Part shown: piece by piece, positions 32,107-39,503 of the stretch | Position numbering within the stretch: position 1 is the stretch's first letter | Layout of the letters: each line of letters opens with the position of its first letter | Assembly: GCF_964222135.1 (NCBI RefSeq) | Contig: NZ_CAXQBR010000092.1 | Span: 1-54,310 of the forward strand | Direction of reading: 5' to 3' | DNA: 54,310 bases | Source of the DNA: Euzebya sp. | Lineage (GTDB): Bacteria > Actinomycetota > Nitriliruptoria > Euzebyales > Euzebyaceae | The notes under the pieces: model-generated | Told to the model about the DNA's origin: nothing | What the model saw: only the letters and a program-made list of their open reading frames with translations | The model's database searches: none | Position numbers and translations under genes: made by a program

Positions 32107-32333
32107 CGGCAGGCAGTGGTGTCCACCCTCCGGCAACGCAACGTCTCAGAGCGGCTTGCCACTCCGGCACCCGGACCCGTGAGGGTCGACAGGGTGCAGG
32201 TCGGGGAGACCCGTCGACGTGCACCTACGCGGAGCCTGACGGCTCCTCTCGGCAAGGCCGAACGGTGGTCTCCCACCAGTTAGACGAAAGTCTCCGAGCG
32301 GGTTATGTGGAGGGTGGACGCCACTACCTGCCG
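32107..32333 (+). ncRNA. Candidate 227-nt structured RNA downstream of csrA
   Basis: The ends 32107-32131 and 32309-32333 pair over 25 positions with one C-A mismatch and one G-U. Inside, nearly every segment forms its own hairpin in order: GGCAA/TTGCC (32132-32160), GACCC/GGGTC with a GUGA loop (32174-32187), GGTGCA/TGCACC (32193-32225, further paired inside), GGAGCC/GGCTCC (32231-32246), CGGC/GCCG (32250-32260), GGTGG/CCACC (32264-32277), AGAC/GTCT with a GAAA loop (32282-32293). The two GNRA loops exist only on the + strand, which sets orientation. A single-stranded CCGAGCGGGTTATGT precedes the closing helix. No plausible frame covers it. End-pairing and length recall the raiA-motif RNAs of Bacillota and Actinobacteria, but I cannot confirm a family. 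A MITE is less likely because no target duplication is seen. Confidence 0.7.
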
Positions 32334-32373
32334 GCGCCCTCTCACTCTAGCGGGACCCGCAGGCCTCGCAGAC

Positions 32374-32427
32374 GCCGTCGAACAGGCCGTCAGTCCTGGA
32401 ACAAGCCCTCAGTCCTCGAACAGGCCC
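32374..32427. repeat. Tandem 19-bp repeat spanning the 3' end of the FHA-LuxR gene
   Basis: TCAGTCCTGGAACAAGCCC (32390-32408) repeats the gene end TCAGTCCTCGAACAGGCCC (32409-32427), and a partial third copy is at 32374-32389. Read on the - strand the repeat encodes Gly-Leu-Phe-(Glu/Gln)-Asp-stop twice: the C-terminus and stop codon have been duplicated. Confidence 0.8.
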
Positions 32428-32990
32428 ATGCGCATGGCGGCGGCGACCGCGGCGGTGCGGTTCCGCGCGCCGAGGCGGTCGAAGACCTCCTGGCAGTGCG
32501 CCTTCACGGTCCGCTCGGTGACGCCGAGCTTCTCCGCGATCTCGGGGTTGGTGAGCCCCTCCCGCAGGTACTCGAGCACCTCACCCTGCCGCGGGGACAG
32601 GATCGGCTTGGCCTCGAGCGGTTCGAGCTCGAGCACCTCGGTGTCGTCGTCGCCGGACATGTTCGCCCCGCGGTCCTCGAAGCGCGTCTCGACGTTGCCG
32701 AACTTGACGACGTCACCGTGCTTGAGCGCGGCCGAGCCCTGGACCTGCTCGTCGTTCACCCAGGTCCCGCCGGTCGACTTGAGGTCCTCGATCAGCACGG
32801 CACCTGCGGCCTTGCGGACCGCGGCGTGCGCACGGGAGACGTGGGGGTCGTCCAGGACGAGGTCCGATGTGGACCGCCGGCCGAGGATCTGCTCGTCGGC
32901 GTCGACCACCAGGACGCGGCCCTTGAGGGGCCCCTCGCTGGTGACCACGAACATGGGGAGCGGCGTGAGCCGTTTGGCTGGTCCTACCAC
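32409..32990 (-). CDS. FHA domain plus LuxR-type HTH regulator
   Basis: 193 residues. FHA domain at about 20-100 with the phosphothreonine-site residues ILGRRSTSDLVLDDPHVSRA, HA, and IEDLKSTGGTWVND; LuxR HTH at about 128-190 (LSPRQGEVLEYLREGLTNPE, IAEKLGVTERTVKAHCQEVF). No receiver domain, so the input is probably Ser/Thr kinase phosphorylation rather than a histidine kinase. Ends GLFED. Start could also be the Met 12 codons in (MFVVTSEG). Overlaps the PHP gene by 7 bases, so the two are coupled. It is convergent with csrA and the RNA candidate. Confidence 0.88.
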   Translation of the reverse strand: MVGPAKRLTPLPMFVVTSEGPLKGRVLVVDADEQILGRRSTSDLVLDDPHVSRAHAAVRKAAGAVLIEDLKSTGGTWVNDEQVQGSAALKHGDVVKFGNVETRFEDRGANMSGDDDTEVLELEPLEAKPILSPRQGEVLEYLREGLTNPEIAEKLGVTERTVKAHCQEVFDRLGARNRTAAVAAAMRMGLFED

Positions 32991-33841
32991 TGGCTGACTT
33001 CTCCTCCGGCCCGCGAACGCAGCTCGTCGACCACGTCGTCCTGGCTACAGTCTGCACCCATGGTGGCCGATTGTGCCGCACCATGGAAGTCGGTGCCGCG
33101 CGTGACCACGAGGTCGCGGCGGGTGGCGACACGATGCCACACCCGGGCCGCGTCGGGCTCGTAGGCCTCCCGCGGGGACTCGATCCCGGCCAGCCCCGCG
33201 GTGCACATCGCGTCGAGGAGGGCCTGGTCCACCCCTCCCCAGGTGGGGTGGGCGAGCACCGCGGCGCCCCCCGCGCCGCGGATGAGCTCGACGGCGCGGA
33301 CCGGCCCCAGCGCCCCCTTCGGCACGTAGGCGGGGCCGCCCTCGCCGAGGTAGTCGGCGAACGCCCGCCCGACCGTGGGCACCAGCCCCGCCTCCACCAT
33401 CGCGCGGGCGACGTGCGGACGGCCGAGGGGGGCCGCCCCCGCGGTGACCAGCAGCTGCTCGGGATCGATCGCGCCCCCCATGTCGTTCACCTTGGCGACC
33501 ATCGCGAGCGCCCGGTCCCGTCGCGCGGTCCGCAACCGGTCGAGCTCGCGGCGCAGCGACGGGTCGGCGTCGCTGACGAACAGGCCGATGAGGTGGACGC
33601 TGCGGGCCGGCCCCTCCACGCCGGCGGGTGGGGGCACCTCGGCGGACAGCTCGATCCCCGGGATCCAGGTCAGCCCGAAGGTGGCGCAGGCCTCCGCCGA
33701 CTCGTCGAAGTGGTCGACGGTGTCGTGGTCGGTGATCGCCAGCGCCTCGAGCCCGCTGGCCCACGCCATGCGGGCCAGGTCGTACGGGCCGGCGTGGCCG
33801 TCGGAGTACGTGGTGTGGCAGTGCAGGTCGGCGGCGCCCAT
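32984..33841 (-). CDS. PHP-domain phosphoesterase
   Basis: 285 residues starting GAADLHCHTTYSDGHAGPYD. The metal ligands of the PHP fold are visible: HCH in the first motif, ITDHDTVDH, the Glu in IPGIELSAE, HPTWGG and GTDFHG near the end. Relatives include 3',5'-nucleoside bisphosphate phosphatases and 5'-3' RNA/oligonucleotide exonucleases (RNase AM/TrpH type), which is the likely activity. ATG 33841 is chosen over the longer frame because it begins immediately before the first motif. Confidence 0.88.
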   Translation of the reverse strand: MGAADLHCHTTYSDGHAGPYDLARMAWASGLEALAITDHDTVDHFDESAEACATFGLTWIPGIELSAEVPPPAGVEGPARSVHLIGLFVSDADPSLRRELDRLRTARRDRALAMVAKVNDMGGAIDPEQLLVTAGAAPLGRPHVARAMVEAGLVPTVGRAFADYLGEGGPAYVPKGALGPVRAVELIRGAGGAAVLAHPTWGGVDQALLDAMCTAGLAGIESPREAYEPDAARVWHRVATRRDLVVTRGTDFHGAAQSATMGADCSQDDVVDELRSRAGGEVSQW

Positions 33842-33886
33842 CGCCGCTGACGGTAGGGGGACGGTGTGACAGGTCGGCGGCCGCAC

Positions 33887-33947
33887 GGTTCAGCGACTCA
33901 GGGGTTCAGCGACTCAGGGGGTTCAGCGACTCAGGGGTTCAGCGACG
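33887..33947. repeat. Tandem 16-17-bp repeat at the 3' end of a methyltransferase gene
   Basis: GGTTCAGCGACTCAGG occurs at 33887-33902, 33903-33918 and 33920-33935, with a partial fourth copy (33936-33947) that contains the stop codon of the - strand methyltransferase. The array lies downstream of that stop, each copy repeating the TGA-containing end. Confidence 0.85.
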
Positions 33948-34748
33948 TCGGGCCTTCCACACCTGCTCGTGGGGCCAGCGCCCGGCCCAGTCCGGGGTGA
34001 CGAACTCGTGCGAGGTGACGGCGTCCGGGTGCGCGGTCAGCTCGATGTGGTCGAGGACCTCGAAGCCGCTGTCGCGCAGCAGGCGGATCATCGCCCCCGG
34101 TGGCAGGTGGAACTCGACCACCGCCGGCTCGGTGACCGCCGGGCGGTCGCCGGTCGCGGGGAGCGTCACCTCGGGCCAGTCGAAGCGGTGCATGTCCACC
34201 CAGCTCCGCTGCAGTCGGTCCCGCGCCGGCATGGTCCCGTCGACGGGCGAGCAGGCCATGAGGAGGGGGTGGTTGCCGAGGAACCGCAGCTCCCCGCCCC
34301 GGCGCAGGACCCGTGCGGCCTCGGGGATCCACGCGTGCGGATCGGCCCAGATGGCCGCGCCGTACTCGCTGACGACGAGGTCGAAGGCGGCAGCGGCGAA
34401 GGGCAGCTGCTCGCCGCGGGCCAGCACCAGCGGGAAGTGCTCGTCGCGGGCGGCCTGCTGGGCGGCGGCGATGGCCAGCTGGCCCGGGGTGGGGTCGAGG
34501 GCCACCGGACGTGCGCCACGTCGCCGCGCCCACGCCGACACGTAGGCGGTGCCGCACCCGACCTCGAGGACGTCGCTCCCGGCGACGTCGTCGATCAGAC
34601 CGACCTCCTCGTCGGGCTGGCCGAAGATGCCCCAGCTGGGGACGTCCGCGGCCCAGGCCCGCTGCGCCAGCGCGGTCTCGGACTCGGTGCGACCGCCCCA
34701 CGCGGCGGTGTTGACGGCGAGGTAGTCGTCGGTCGCGCGGATGTCCAT
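33939..34748 (-). CDS. SAM-dependent methyltransferase
   Basis: 269 residues. Class I fold: motif I VLEVGCGTAYVSAWARRRGA, acidic motif II VALDPTPGQLAIA, motif III-IV AAFDLVVSEYGAAIWADP, and VLRRGGELRFLGNHPLL. A long C-terminal part after about 175 may bind substrate. Substrate unknown. ATG 34748 starts MDIRATDDYLAVN; a 12-codon longer start would overlap the divergent gene's promoter. It faces a second methyltransferase across 34 bases. Confidence 0.85.
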   Translation of the reverse strand: MDIRATDDYLAVNTAAWGGRTESETALAQRAWAADVPSWGIFGQPDEEVGLIDDVAGSDVLEVGCGTAYVSAWARRRGARPVALDPTPGQLAIAAAQQAARDEHFPLVLARGEQLPFAAAAFDLVVSEYGAAIWADPHAWIPEAARVLRRGGELRFLGNHPLLMACSPVDGTMPARDRLQRSWVDMHRFDWPEVTLPATGDRPAVTEPAVVEFHLPPGAMIRLLRDSGFEVLDHIELTAHPDAVTSHEFVTPDWAGRWPHEQVWKARRR

Positions 34749-34782
34749 CCGCGGAGCATGGCGTCCGTGGCAGGCTTCCGCC

Positions 34783-35499
34783 ATGGGTGACCCGTGGTGG
34801 GATGGCTTCTTCGATCGCCGCTACACCGACGAGTGGGCGGCCGCTGGCGCGTTCGACGCGACCGCGCAGGAGGTCGCGGGCGTGCTGGCCCTCGTCGGCG
34901 GCGCGGGAGGGCTGCGGATCCTCGATGTGCCGTGCGGGGGCGGGCGGCACGCCGGGCTGCTGCACGCCGCCGGCCACGAGGTGACCGGGCTCGACCTGTC
35001 CGCCGACCAGCTCGCGATCGCGGCCGAGCGGAACCCGGGGCCGTCGTACGTCCGCGGTGACATGCGCCGTCCGCCGCCAGGCCCTTACGACGTCGTCCTC
35101 AACCTCTTCAGCTCGATCGGGTACGTCGACGACGACGTGGAGGATCTGGCGGCGATCAGGGCGTGGCACGAGGTGCTGGTCCCCGACGGGGTGCTCGTGA
35201 TCGAGACGAACCACCGCGACCGGCTGGCGAAGATCGCCGAGGACGGCGCCGAGCACCCGATCGGCACGACCGGCGGGGTCGAGTTCGGGCACGTGGACTG
35301 GGTGACCGGCCGCGCCCACCGCACGGTCCGGTTCGTCGACGGGACCGAGCGGCACTTCGACGTGCGGATGTACACCGCCACCGAGCTGGTCGGGATGGTC
35401 CGCGAGGCGGGCTTCGCCGAGGTGGAGGTGTTCGGCGGGCTCGAGGGCGGCCCGCTCAGCCCGGACACCCGCCTGGTCATCCGCGCTCGCCGCCGGTAG
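34783..35499 (+). CDS. SAM-dependent methyltransferase
   Basis: 238 residues starting GDPWWDGFFDRRYTDEWAAA. Motif I ILDVPCGGGRHAGLLHAAGH, motif II GLDLSADQLAIAAE, then PYDVVLNLFSSIGYVDDDVE and DGVLVIETNHRDRL. The FxSxGY segment and the DxPCGxGR form are typical of a small actinobacterial methyltransferase family of unknown substrate. CAGGCT six bases before the ATG is a weak candidate -10. Divergent from the previous methyltransferase but not a close duplicate. Confidence 0.85.
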   Translation: MGDPWWDGFFDRRYTDEWAAAGAFDATAQEVAGVLALVGGAGGLRILDVPCGGGRHAGLLHAAGHEVTGLDLSADQLAIAAERNPGPSYVRGDMRRPPPGPYDVVLNLFSSIGYVDDDVEDLAAIRAWHEVLVPDGVLVIETNHRDRLAKIAEDGAEHPIGTTGGVEFGHVDWVTGRAHRTVRFVDGTERHFDVRMYTATELVGMVREAGFAEVEVFGGLEGGPLSPDTRLVIRARRR

Positions 35500-35565
35500 C
35501 GGCGGGGCCCCGGGTCCCACCCGCCCCACCGCCTGCCTGTCGCCGTCCATCCCCGCACCCCCGGC

Positions 35566-35614
35566 GAGGTCTGTCGCATTCGTTGCGCCCCGCGGGACGA
35601 AGCTGACAGACCTC
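35566..35614. terminator. Two-tier hairpin between convergent genes
   Basis: GAGGTCTGTC (35566-35575) pairs perfectly with GACAGACCTC (35605-35614); inside, TTCGT (35579-35583) pairs with ACGAA (35597-35601), with a GC-rich top. It lies between the + methyltransferase and the - acyl-CoA dehydrogenase, so it can serve both directions. No T-run. Confidence 0.6.
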
Positions 35615-35653
35615 AGCCGCTCGAGGCGACCGACGACGCCCGCACGCCGCCGG

Positions 35654-36799
35654 CTACGTGAACGCGCTCACGCCGGTCAGGTGGCGGCCCAGCAGCAGCC
35701 GCTGGATCTGGCTGGTGCCCTCGTACAGGGTGGTCACGCGCGCGTCGCGCAGGTAGCGGCCGACCGGGTACTCGTCGGAGTAGCCGTACCCGCCGTGCAC
35801 CTGCACCGCCCGGTTGGCGTTGCGGACCGCGGCCTCGGAGCAGAACGTCTTCGCCACGCTCGACTCGATCGTGTGCCGCTCCCCCAGGTCGTGCAGCCAC
35901 GCGACCTTCTGCCACAGCGACCGGCTGGCCTCGAGGTCCAGGTAGATGTCGCTCAACAGCTCCTGCACCAGCTGGAACCCGGCGATCGGCTTGCCGAACT
36001 GCTCGCGCTCGGCGGCGTAGGCCAAGGACGCGTCCAGGCAGGCCTGGGAGATCCCGGTGCACCCCGCCGCCAGCGACATCCGCCCGTTGTCGAGGCTGTG
36101 CAGGGCGATCCGCAGCCCGCGGCCCACCTCCCCCAGCACCGCGTCGCCGGGCACCCGCACGTCCGTGAGGGTGACCTCCGCGGTGTCCCCCGCCCGCAGG
36201 CCGAGCTTGCCGTGCAACGGCCGGCCCTCGTAGCCGTCGGCGTCCTGGGGCACGAGGAACGCGGTGATCCCGTCGTCGGTGTTGGCGTACACCACCGTCA
36301 GCACGCCCCGCGACCCGTTCGTGATCCACATCTTCGACCCGTTGATCACCCAGTCCTCGCCGTCCCGACGGGCGAAGGACGTCATCGAGGAGGGATCTGA
36401 CCCGTGGTCGGGCTCGGTCAGGCCGAACGCCCCCAGGCCCGGGTCCCGCTCGCCGGCCAACCGGGGCAGCCACTCCGCCTTCTGCTCGTCGGTGCCGTAG
36501 TTCAGGATCGACGACGCGACCAGGCCCAGGTTGACGCTGATCATGGATCGGACCGAGGCGTCGGTGCGCCCGGCCTCCTCCACGATCAGGCCGTAGGAGA
36601 GGTAGTCGAGGCCCATCCCCCCGTGCTCCTCCGGGATCGTCGCGCCGAGGAAGCCGACCTCGAACAGCTTCGGGACCAGCTCCTCGGGGTACGCCTCGGT
36701 GCGGTCGAGCTCGCGGGCGTTGGGGGCCAGCTCGCGGTCGCAGAAGTCCTTCGCGAGCTGCTTGATCCCGGCCTGGGTGTCAGAGAGGGAGAGGTCCAT
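35654..36799 (-). CDS. Acyl-CoA dehydrogenase
   Basis: FAD-dependent alpha,beta-dehydrogenation of an acyl-CoA. 381 residues with the usual domains: N-terminal helices, beta barrel with FGLTEPDHGSDPSSM and WVINGSKMWITNGSRG, and the C-terminal helical domain with EREQFGKPIAGFQLVQELLS and the signature QVHGGYGYSDEYPVGRYLRD followed by ARVTTLYEGTSQIQRLLLGR. The catalytic Glu in YEGTS is present. ATG 36799 has TACGCT six bases upstream, suggesting a leaderless message. Chain-length preference cannot be read from sequence. Confidence 0.95.
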   Translation of the reverse strand: MDLSLSDTQAGIKQLAKDFCDRELAPNARELDRTEAYPEELVPKLFEVGFLGATIPEEHGGMGLDYLSYGLIVEEAGRTDASVRSMISVNLGLVASSILNYGTDEQKAEWLPRLAGERDPGLGAFGLTEPDHGSDPSSMTSFARRDGEDWVINGSKMWITNGSRGVLTVVYANTDDGITAFLVPQDADGYEGRPLHGKLGLRAGDTAEVTLTDVRVPGDAVLGEVGRGLRIALHSLDNGRMSLAAGCTGISQACLDASLAYAAEREQFGKPIAGFQLVQELLSDIYLDLEASRSLWQKVAWLHDLGERHTIESSVAKTFCSEAAVRNANRAVQVHGGYGYSDEYPVGRYLRDARVTTLYEGTSQIQRLLLGRHLTGVSAFT

Positions 36800-36862
36800 G
36801 GCGGCAGCGTAGTACCGGGCTGCAGGGCCGTGCCCGGGCCGGCCGTGCCATCCTCGACGGTC

Positions 36863-37270
36863 GTGGACCACCCGACCATCGGCATCGGCGTCATCGTCCT
36901 GCGCGACGGGCGGCTGCTCGTCGTCCAGCGGGGTCGGCCGCCAGGCCGGGGCCTGTGGGCGGTGCCGGGGGGTCGCCTCGAGGTGGGCGAGACCATCGCC
37001 GAGGGTGTCGTCCGCGAACTGGCCGAGGAGACCGGCCTGGTCGGCACCCCCCGCGGGCTGTGCGGGATCGCCGAGCGGATCGGCCCGGACCACCACATCG
37101 TCATCCACGACTGGTGGGTCGACGTGGAGGGGGATGCTGAGCCCGTCGCCGGCGACGACGCCGTGGCGGTCGCCTTCGTCAGCCGACCCGAGCTCCTCGC
37201 CCTCCCCCTGGTCCCCCTCCTCGAGGACTTCCTCCGCGAGCACGGCGTGTGGGACCTCATGCGCCCGTGA
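36863..37270 (+). CDS. Nudix hydrolase
   Basis: 135 residues. The Nudix box reads GRLEVGETIAEGVVRELAEE followed by TGL, containing the G-x5-E-x7-R-E-x2-E-E-x-G core. ERIGPDHHIVIHDWWVDVEG follows, resembling ADP-ribose or nucleotide-sugar type Nudix proteins. GTG 36863 starts just before the first strand (HPTIGIGVIVL). Divergent from the acyl-CoA dehydrogenase. Substrate unknown. Confidence 0.88.
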   Translation: MDHPTIGIGVIVLRDGRLLVVQRGRPPGRGLWAVPGGRLEVGETIAEGVVRELAEETGLVGTPRGLCGIAERIGPDHHIVIHDWWVDVEGDAEPVAGDDAVAVAFVSRPELLALPLVPLLEDFLREHGVWDLMRP

Positions 37271-37277
37271 CCCGACT

Positions 37278-37399
37278 CCCAGATCTCGGTCCCAACCCCA
37301 CCGGCGGACCCACCGCTCAGATCTGGGGCGCCCGTCGCCGGACCGAAGGCCCAGATCTCGGTCCCAGCCCCACCGGCAGACCCACCCCTCAGATCTGGG
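37278..37399. repeat. Two 50-bp palindromic elements in direct orientation
   Basis: Copy 1 is 37278-37327 and copy 2 is 37350-37399, 22 bases apart and nearly identical. Each begins CCCAGATCT and ends AGATCTGGG, so each can form a 9-bp stem. They lie between convergent Nudix and EamA genes; copy 2 contains the EamA stop codon and last codons. Confidence 0.88.
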
Positions 37400-38342
37400 A
37401 TCCGGGTCGGACCCTCACCCGGCCACCTCCCCGGCGACCGGTCGAGGCGAGGTAGACGCCGGCGAGGATGAGGGGACCGCCGACGGCGAGGAGGGGTGGG
37501 GGCACCTCGGCGAGGAGGAGCAGCGCGAGGAGGCTCGCGCCGACCGGCTCGGACAGGACCACGACGGCGACGGTGGTGGCCGGCACGACGTTCAGGACCT
37601 GGTTGAAGATCGTGTGCCCGAGCAGCTGGGGTCCGACGATCAGCCCGAGGATCGCCCACCACGTGACCGCGTCGAACCCGACCAGCGCGCTGCCGGCCAC
37701 CAGCGACGTGACGGCCAGCACCGCCGCCGCCGTGCCGTACACCCACATGCCGTACGTCGCGACCCCCAGCCGCTGCCGCGAGCGCTGGCCGATGAGCAGG
37801 TAGCCGCTGACCGCCACCGCGCCGCCGAGGGCCATGAGGTCACCCAGCAGCGGGTTGGAGCCGGTCCCGCCGCTGCCCGCGTCACCGACCCCGACGACGA
37901 CCGCGCCGGCGACGGCCAGGCCGATCCCCGCCCAGGTGCGCCGCGACGGCGCCTGCCCGAGCCACAGCCACGCCCCCAACCCGACGAACACCGGCGACGT
38001 CGCCACGAACACGACCGCTGACGCCACCGACGTCAGCGCGAACGCGCCGATGAACAGGGCGAAGTGGACGGCGAGGAACACCCCGCTCAGGACGAGGTCC
38101 CGGCGCTGGCGCGCGTCGACGACGTCGGTCGAGCGCAGCGCGAACGGTGCCAGGACCAGCGCACCCGCGAGCGACCGCCAGAAGGCGAGCGCCAGGGCCG
38201 GGGCGTCGGCGACGCGGATGAGGATGGCGGCGAAGGACACCGCGACCACCCCCAGGACCAACAGGACCCGCACGGTGCCGGGGCGCTCGAGGAGCGGCCT
38301 GGCGAGGTGGTCGACCGGAGGGGGATCGGTGGGGCGGGTCAC
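37389..38342 (-). CDS. EamA/DMT-family transporter
   Basis: 317 residues from GTG 38342 (GTG 38348 is equally possible). Ten TM helices in two EamA repeats: AFWRSLAGALVLAPFALRS and HFALFIGAFALTSVASAVVF in the first half, PQLLGHTIFNQVLNVVPATT and VAVVVLSEPVGASLLALLLL in the second. Likely a metabolite or amino-acid exporter. The final codons (Gly-Ser-Gln-Ile-stop) lie in a 50-bp palindromic element, so its C-terminus may have been rewritten by that element. Confidence 0.88.
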   Translation of the reverse strand: MTRPTDPPPVDHLARPLLERPGTVRVLLVLGVVAVSFAAILIRVADAPALALAFWRSLAGALVLAPFALRSTDVVDARQRRDLVLSGVFLAVHFALFIGAFALTSVASAVVFVATSPVFVGLGAWLWLGQAPSRRTWAGIGLAVAGAVVVGVGDAGSGGTGSNPLLGDLMALGGAVAVSGYLLIGQRSRQRLGVATYGMWVYGTAAAVLAVTSLVAGSALVGFDAVTWWAILGLIVGPQLLGHTIFNQVLNVVPATTVAVVVLSEPVGASLLALLLLAEVPPPLLAVGGPLILAGVYLASTGRRGGGRVRVRPGSQI

Positions 38343-38478
38343 GGGCACGGCGCCCCATGGTGCCCCGTCGCCGTCGCCACGCCCCAGCCACCCGCGCGCG
38401 ATGAGTTCGGACGAGGATGACCGTCGGATCCGCGACGGTCCCGACCCGCCGCACGACCCGATCACCGAGGAGCGACCC

Positions 38479-39387
38479 GTGCCCACCCCCACCGCCTCGC
38501 CGGCCCCGGTGACGCGCACCCTCGACCTGGGGGACGCCACCCTGACCTACGACGTCCGCGGCGCCCTGCCGCCGTCCGACGACGACGAACCGCCGCTGGT
38601 GCTCATCGGCCACCCGATGGACGCGAGCGGCTTCACCTCGCTGGCCGCGCACCTCGCCGACCGGACGCTGGTGACCACCGACCCCCGCGGGGTGGGCCGG
38701 AGCCCGAGGCGCGATGGGCTGGTGGACCACGACCCGGTGCGCCAGGCCGACGACCTCCACGCGCTCGTCACCGCGCTGGTCGACGGCCCCGCGGACGTGT
38801 TCGCCTCGAGCGGCGGCGCCGTCACCGCGCTGGCGTGGGCGGCCCGGCACCCCGGCGACCTGCGGACCGTGGTGGCCCACGAGCCGCCGATCCTCACGGT
38901 CCTGCCCGACGCGGAGGCGGCCCTCGCGGCGGAGCGGGCGGTGCAGGCCACCTACCGGGCCAGGGGCTGGGGCGCGGGCATGGCCCACTTCATCGCACTG
39001 ACGTCGTGGCAGGGCGAGTTCGGGGACGCCTTCGCCGCTGCGCCCGCCCCCGATCCGACGGAGCTCGGCCTGCCCGCCGAGGACGACGGGGCCCGTGACG
39101 ACCCGCTCCTGTCGGGCGCGTCCAACGCGATCACCGCCCACGACCTGCAGGTCGACGCCCTCGGTGTCGACGCCCTCCGGACCACCGGGACCCGGTTGGT
39201 GATCGCGGCCGGCATCGAGTCCGCGGGCACGGTGACCTGGCGCACCGCCGCGGCGGTCGCCCAGGCCGTCGGGCTGCCGCTGGTGGAGTTCCCGAGCCAC
39301 CACGGCGGGTTCCTCGGCGGCGAGTTCGGCCAGCACGGCCAGCCCGAGGCGTTCGCCGCCCGCCTCCGCGACGTGCTCGGCGCCTAG
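38479..39387 (+). CDS. Alpha/beta hydrolase
   Basis: 302 residues. PPLVLIGHPMDASGFTSLAA carries the oxyanion-side HP motif, VTTDPRGVGRSPR is typical, and DVFASSGGAVTALAWAARHP has the nucleophile elbow as A-S-S-G-G, a variant of G-x-S-x-G. A C-terminal His in EFPSHHGGFLG completes the triad with an Asp/Glu in GIESAG or nearby. GTG 38479 has GAGGAG at good spacing; an ATG 26 codons earlier is possible. Substrate unknown. Divergent from the EamA transporter. Confidence 0.85.
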   Translation: MPTPTASPAPVTRTLDLGDATLTYDVRGALPPSDDDEPPLVLIGHPMDASGFTSLAAHLADRTLVTTDPRGVGRSPRRDGLVDHDPVRQADDLHALVTALVDGPADVFASSGGAVTALAWAARHPGDLRTVVAHEPPILTVLPDAEAALAAERAVQATYRARGWGAGMAHFIALTSWQGEFGDAFAAAPAPDPTELGLPAEDDGARDDPLLSGASNAITAHDLQVDALGVDALRTTGTRLVIAAGIESAGTVTWRTAAAVAQAVGLPLVEFPSHHGGFLGGEFGQHGQPEAFAARLRDVLGA

Positions 39388-39430
39388 CGACCGCCCGTCC
39401 GCCGGCTGGGGCTCGGCCGAGGGCACGCGG

Positions 39431-39436
39431 TATGCT
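39431..39436 (+). promoter_or_regulatory. Possible -10 element TATGCT
   Basis: TATGCT lies 68 bases before the start of the split-barrel gene. The -35 region is GC-rich and gives no clear match. Confidence 0.3.
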
Positions 39437-39503
39437 CCGACGTCCCTGCGCCCGCACCGGGCCCCCGCCAGCCACCTCCCCTCCCAAGGAGCCCGCAGAC
39501 GCG

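Noticed and set aside
32107-32333. Known riboswitch or housekeeping RNA classes (c-di-GMP-I, cobalamin, ydaO, tmRNA, RNase P, SRP, 6C)
   Set aside because: The conserved core sequences of these classes that I can recall are absent, and size or layout does not fit; raiA remains open.
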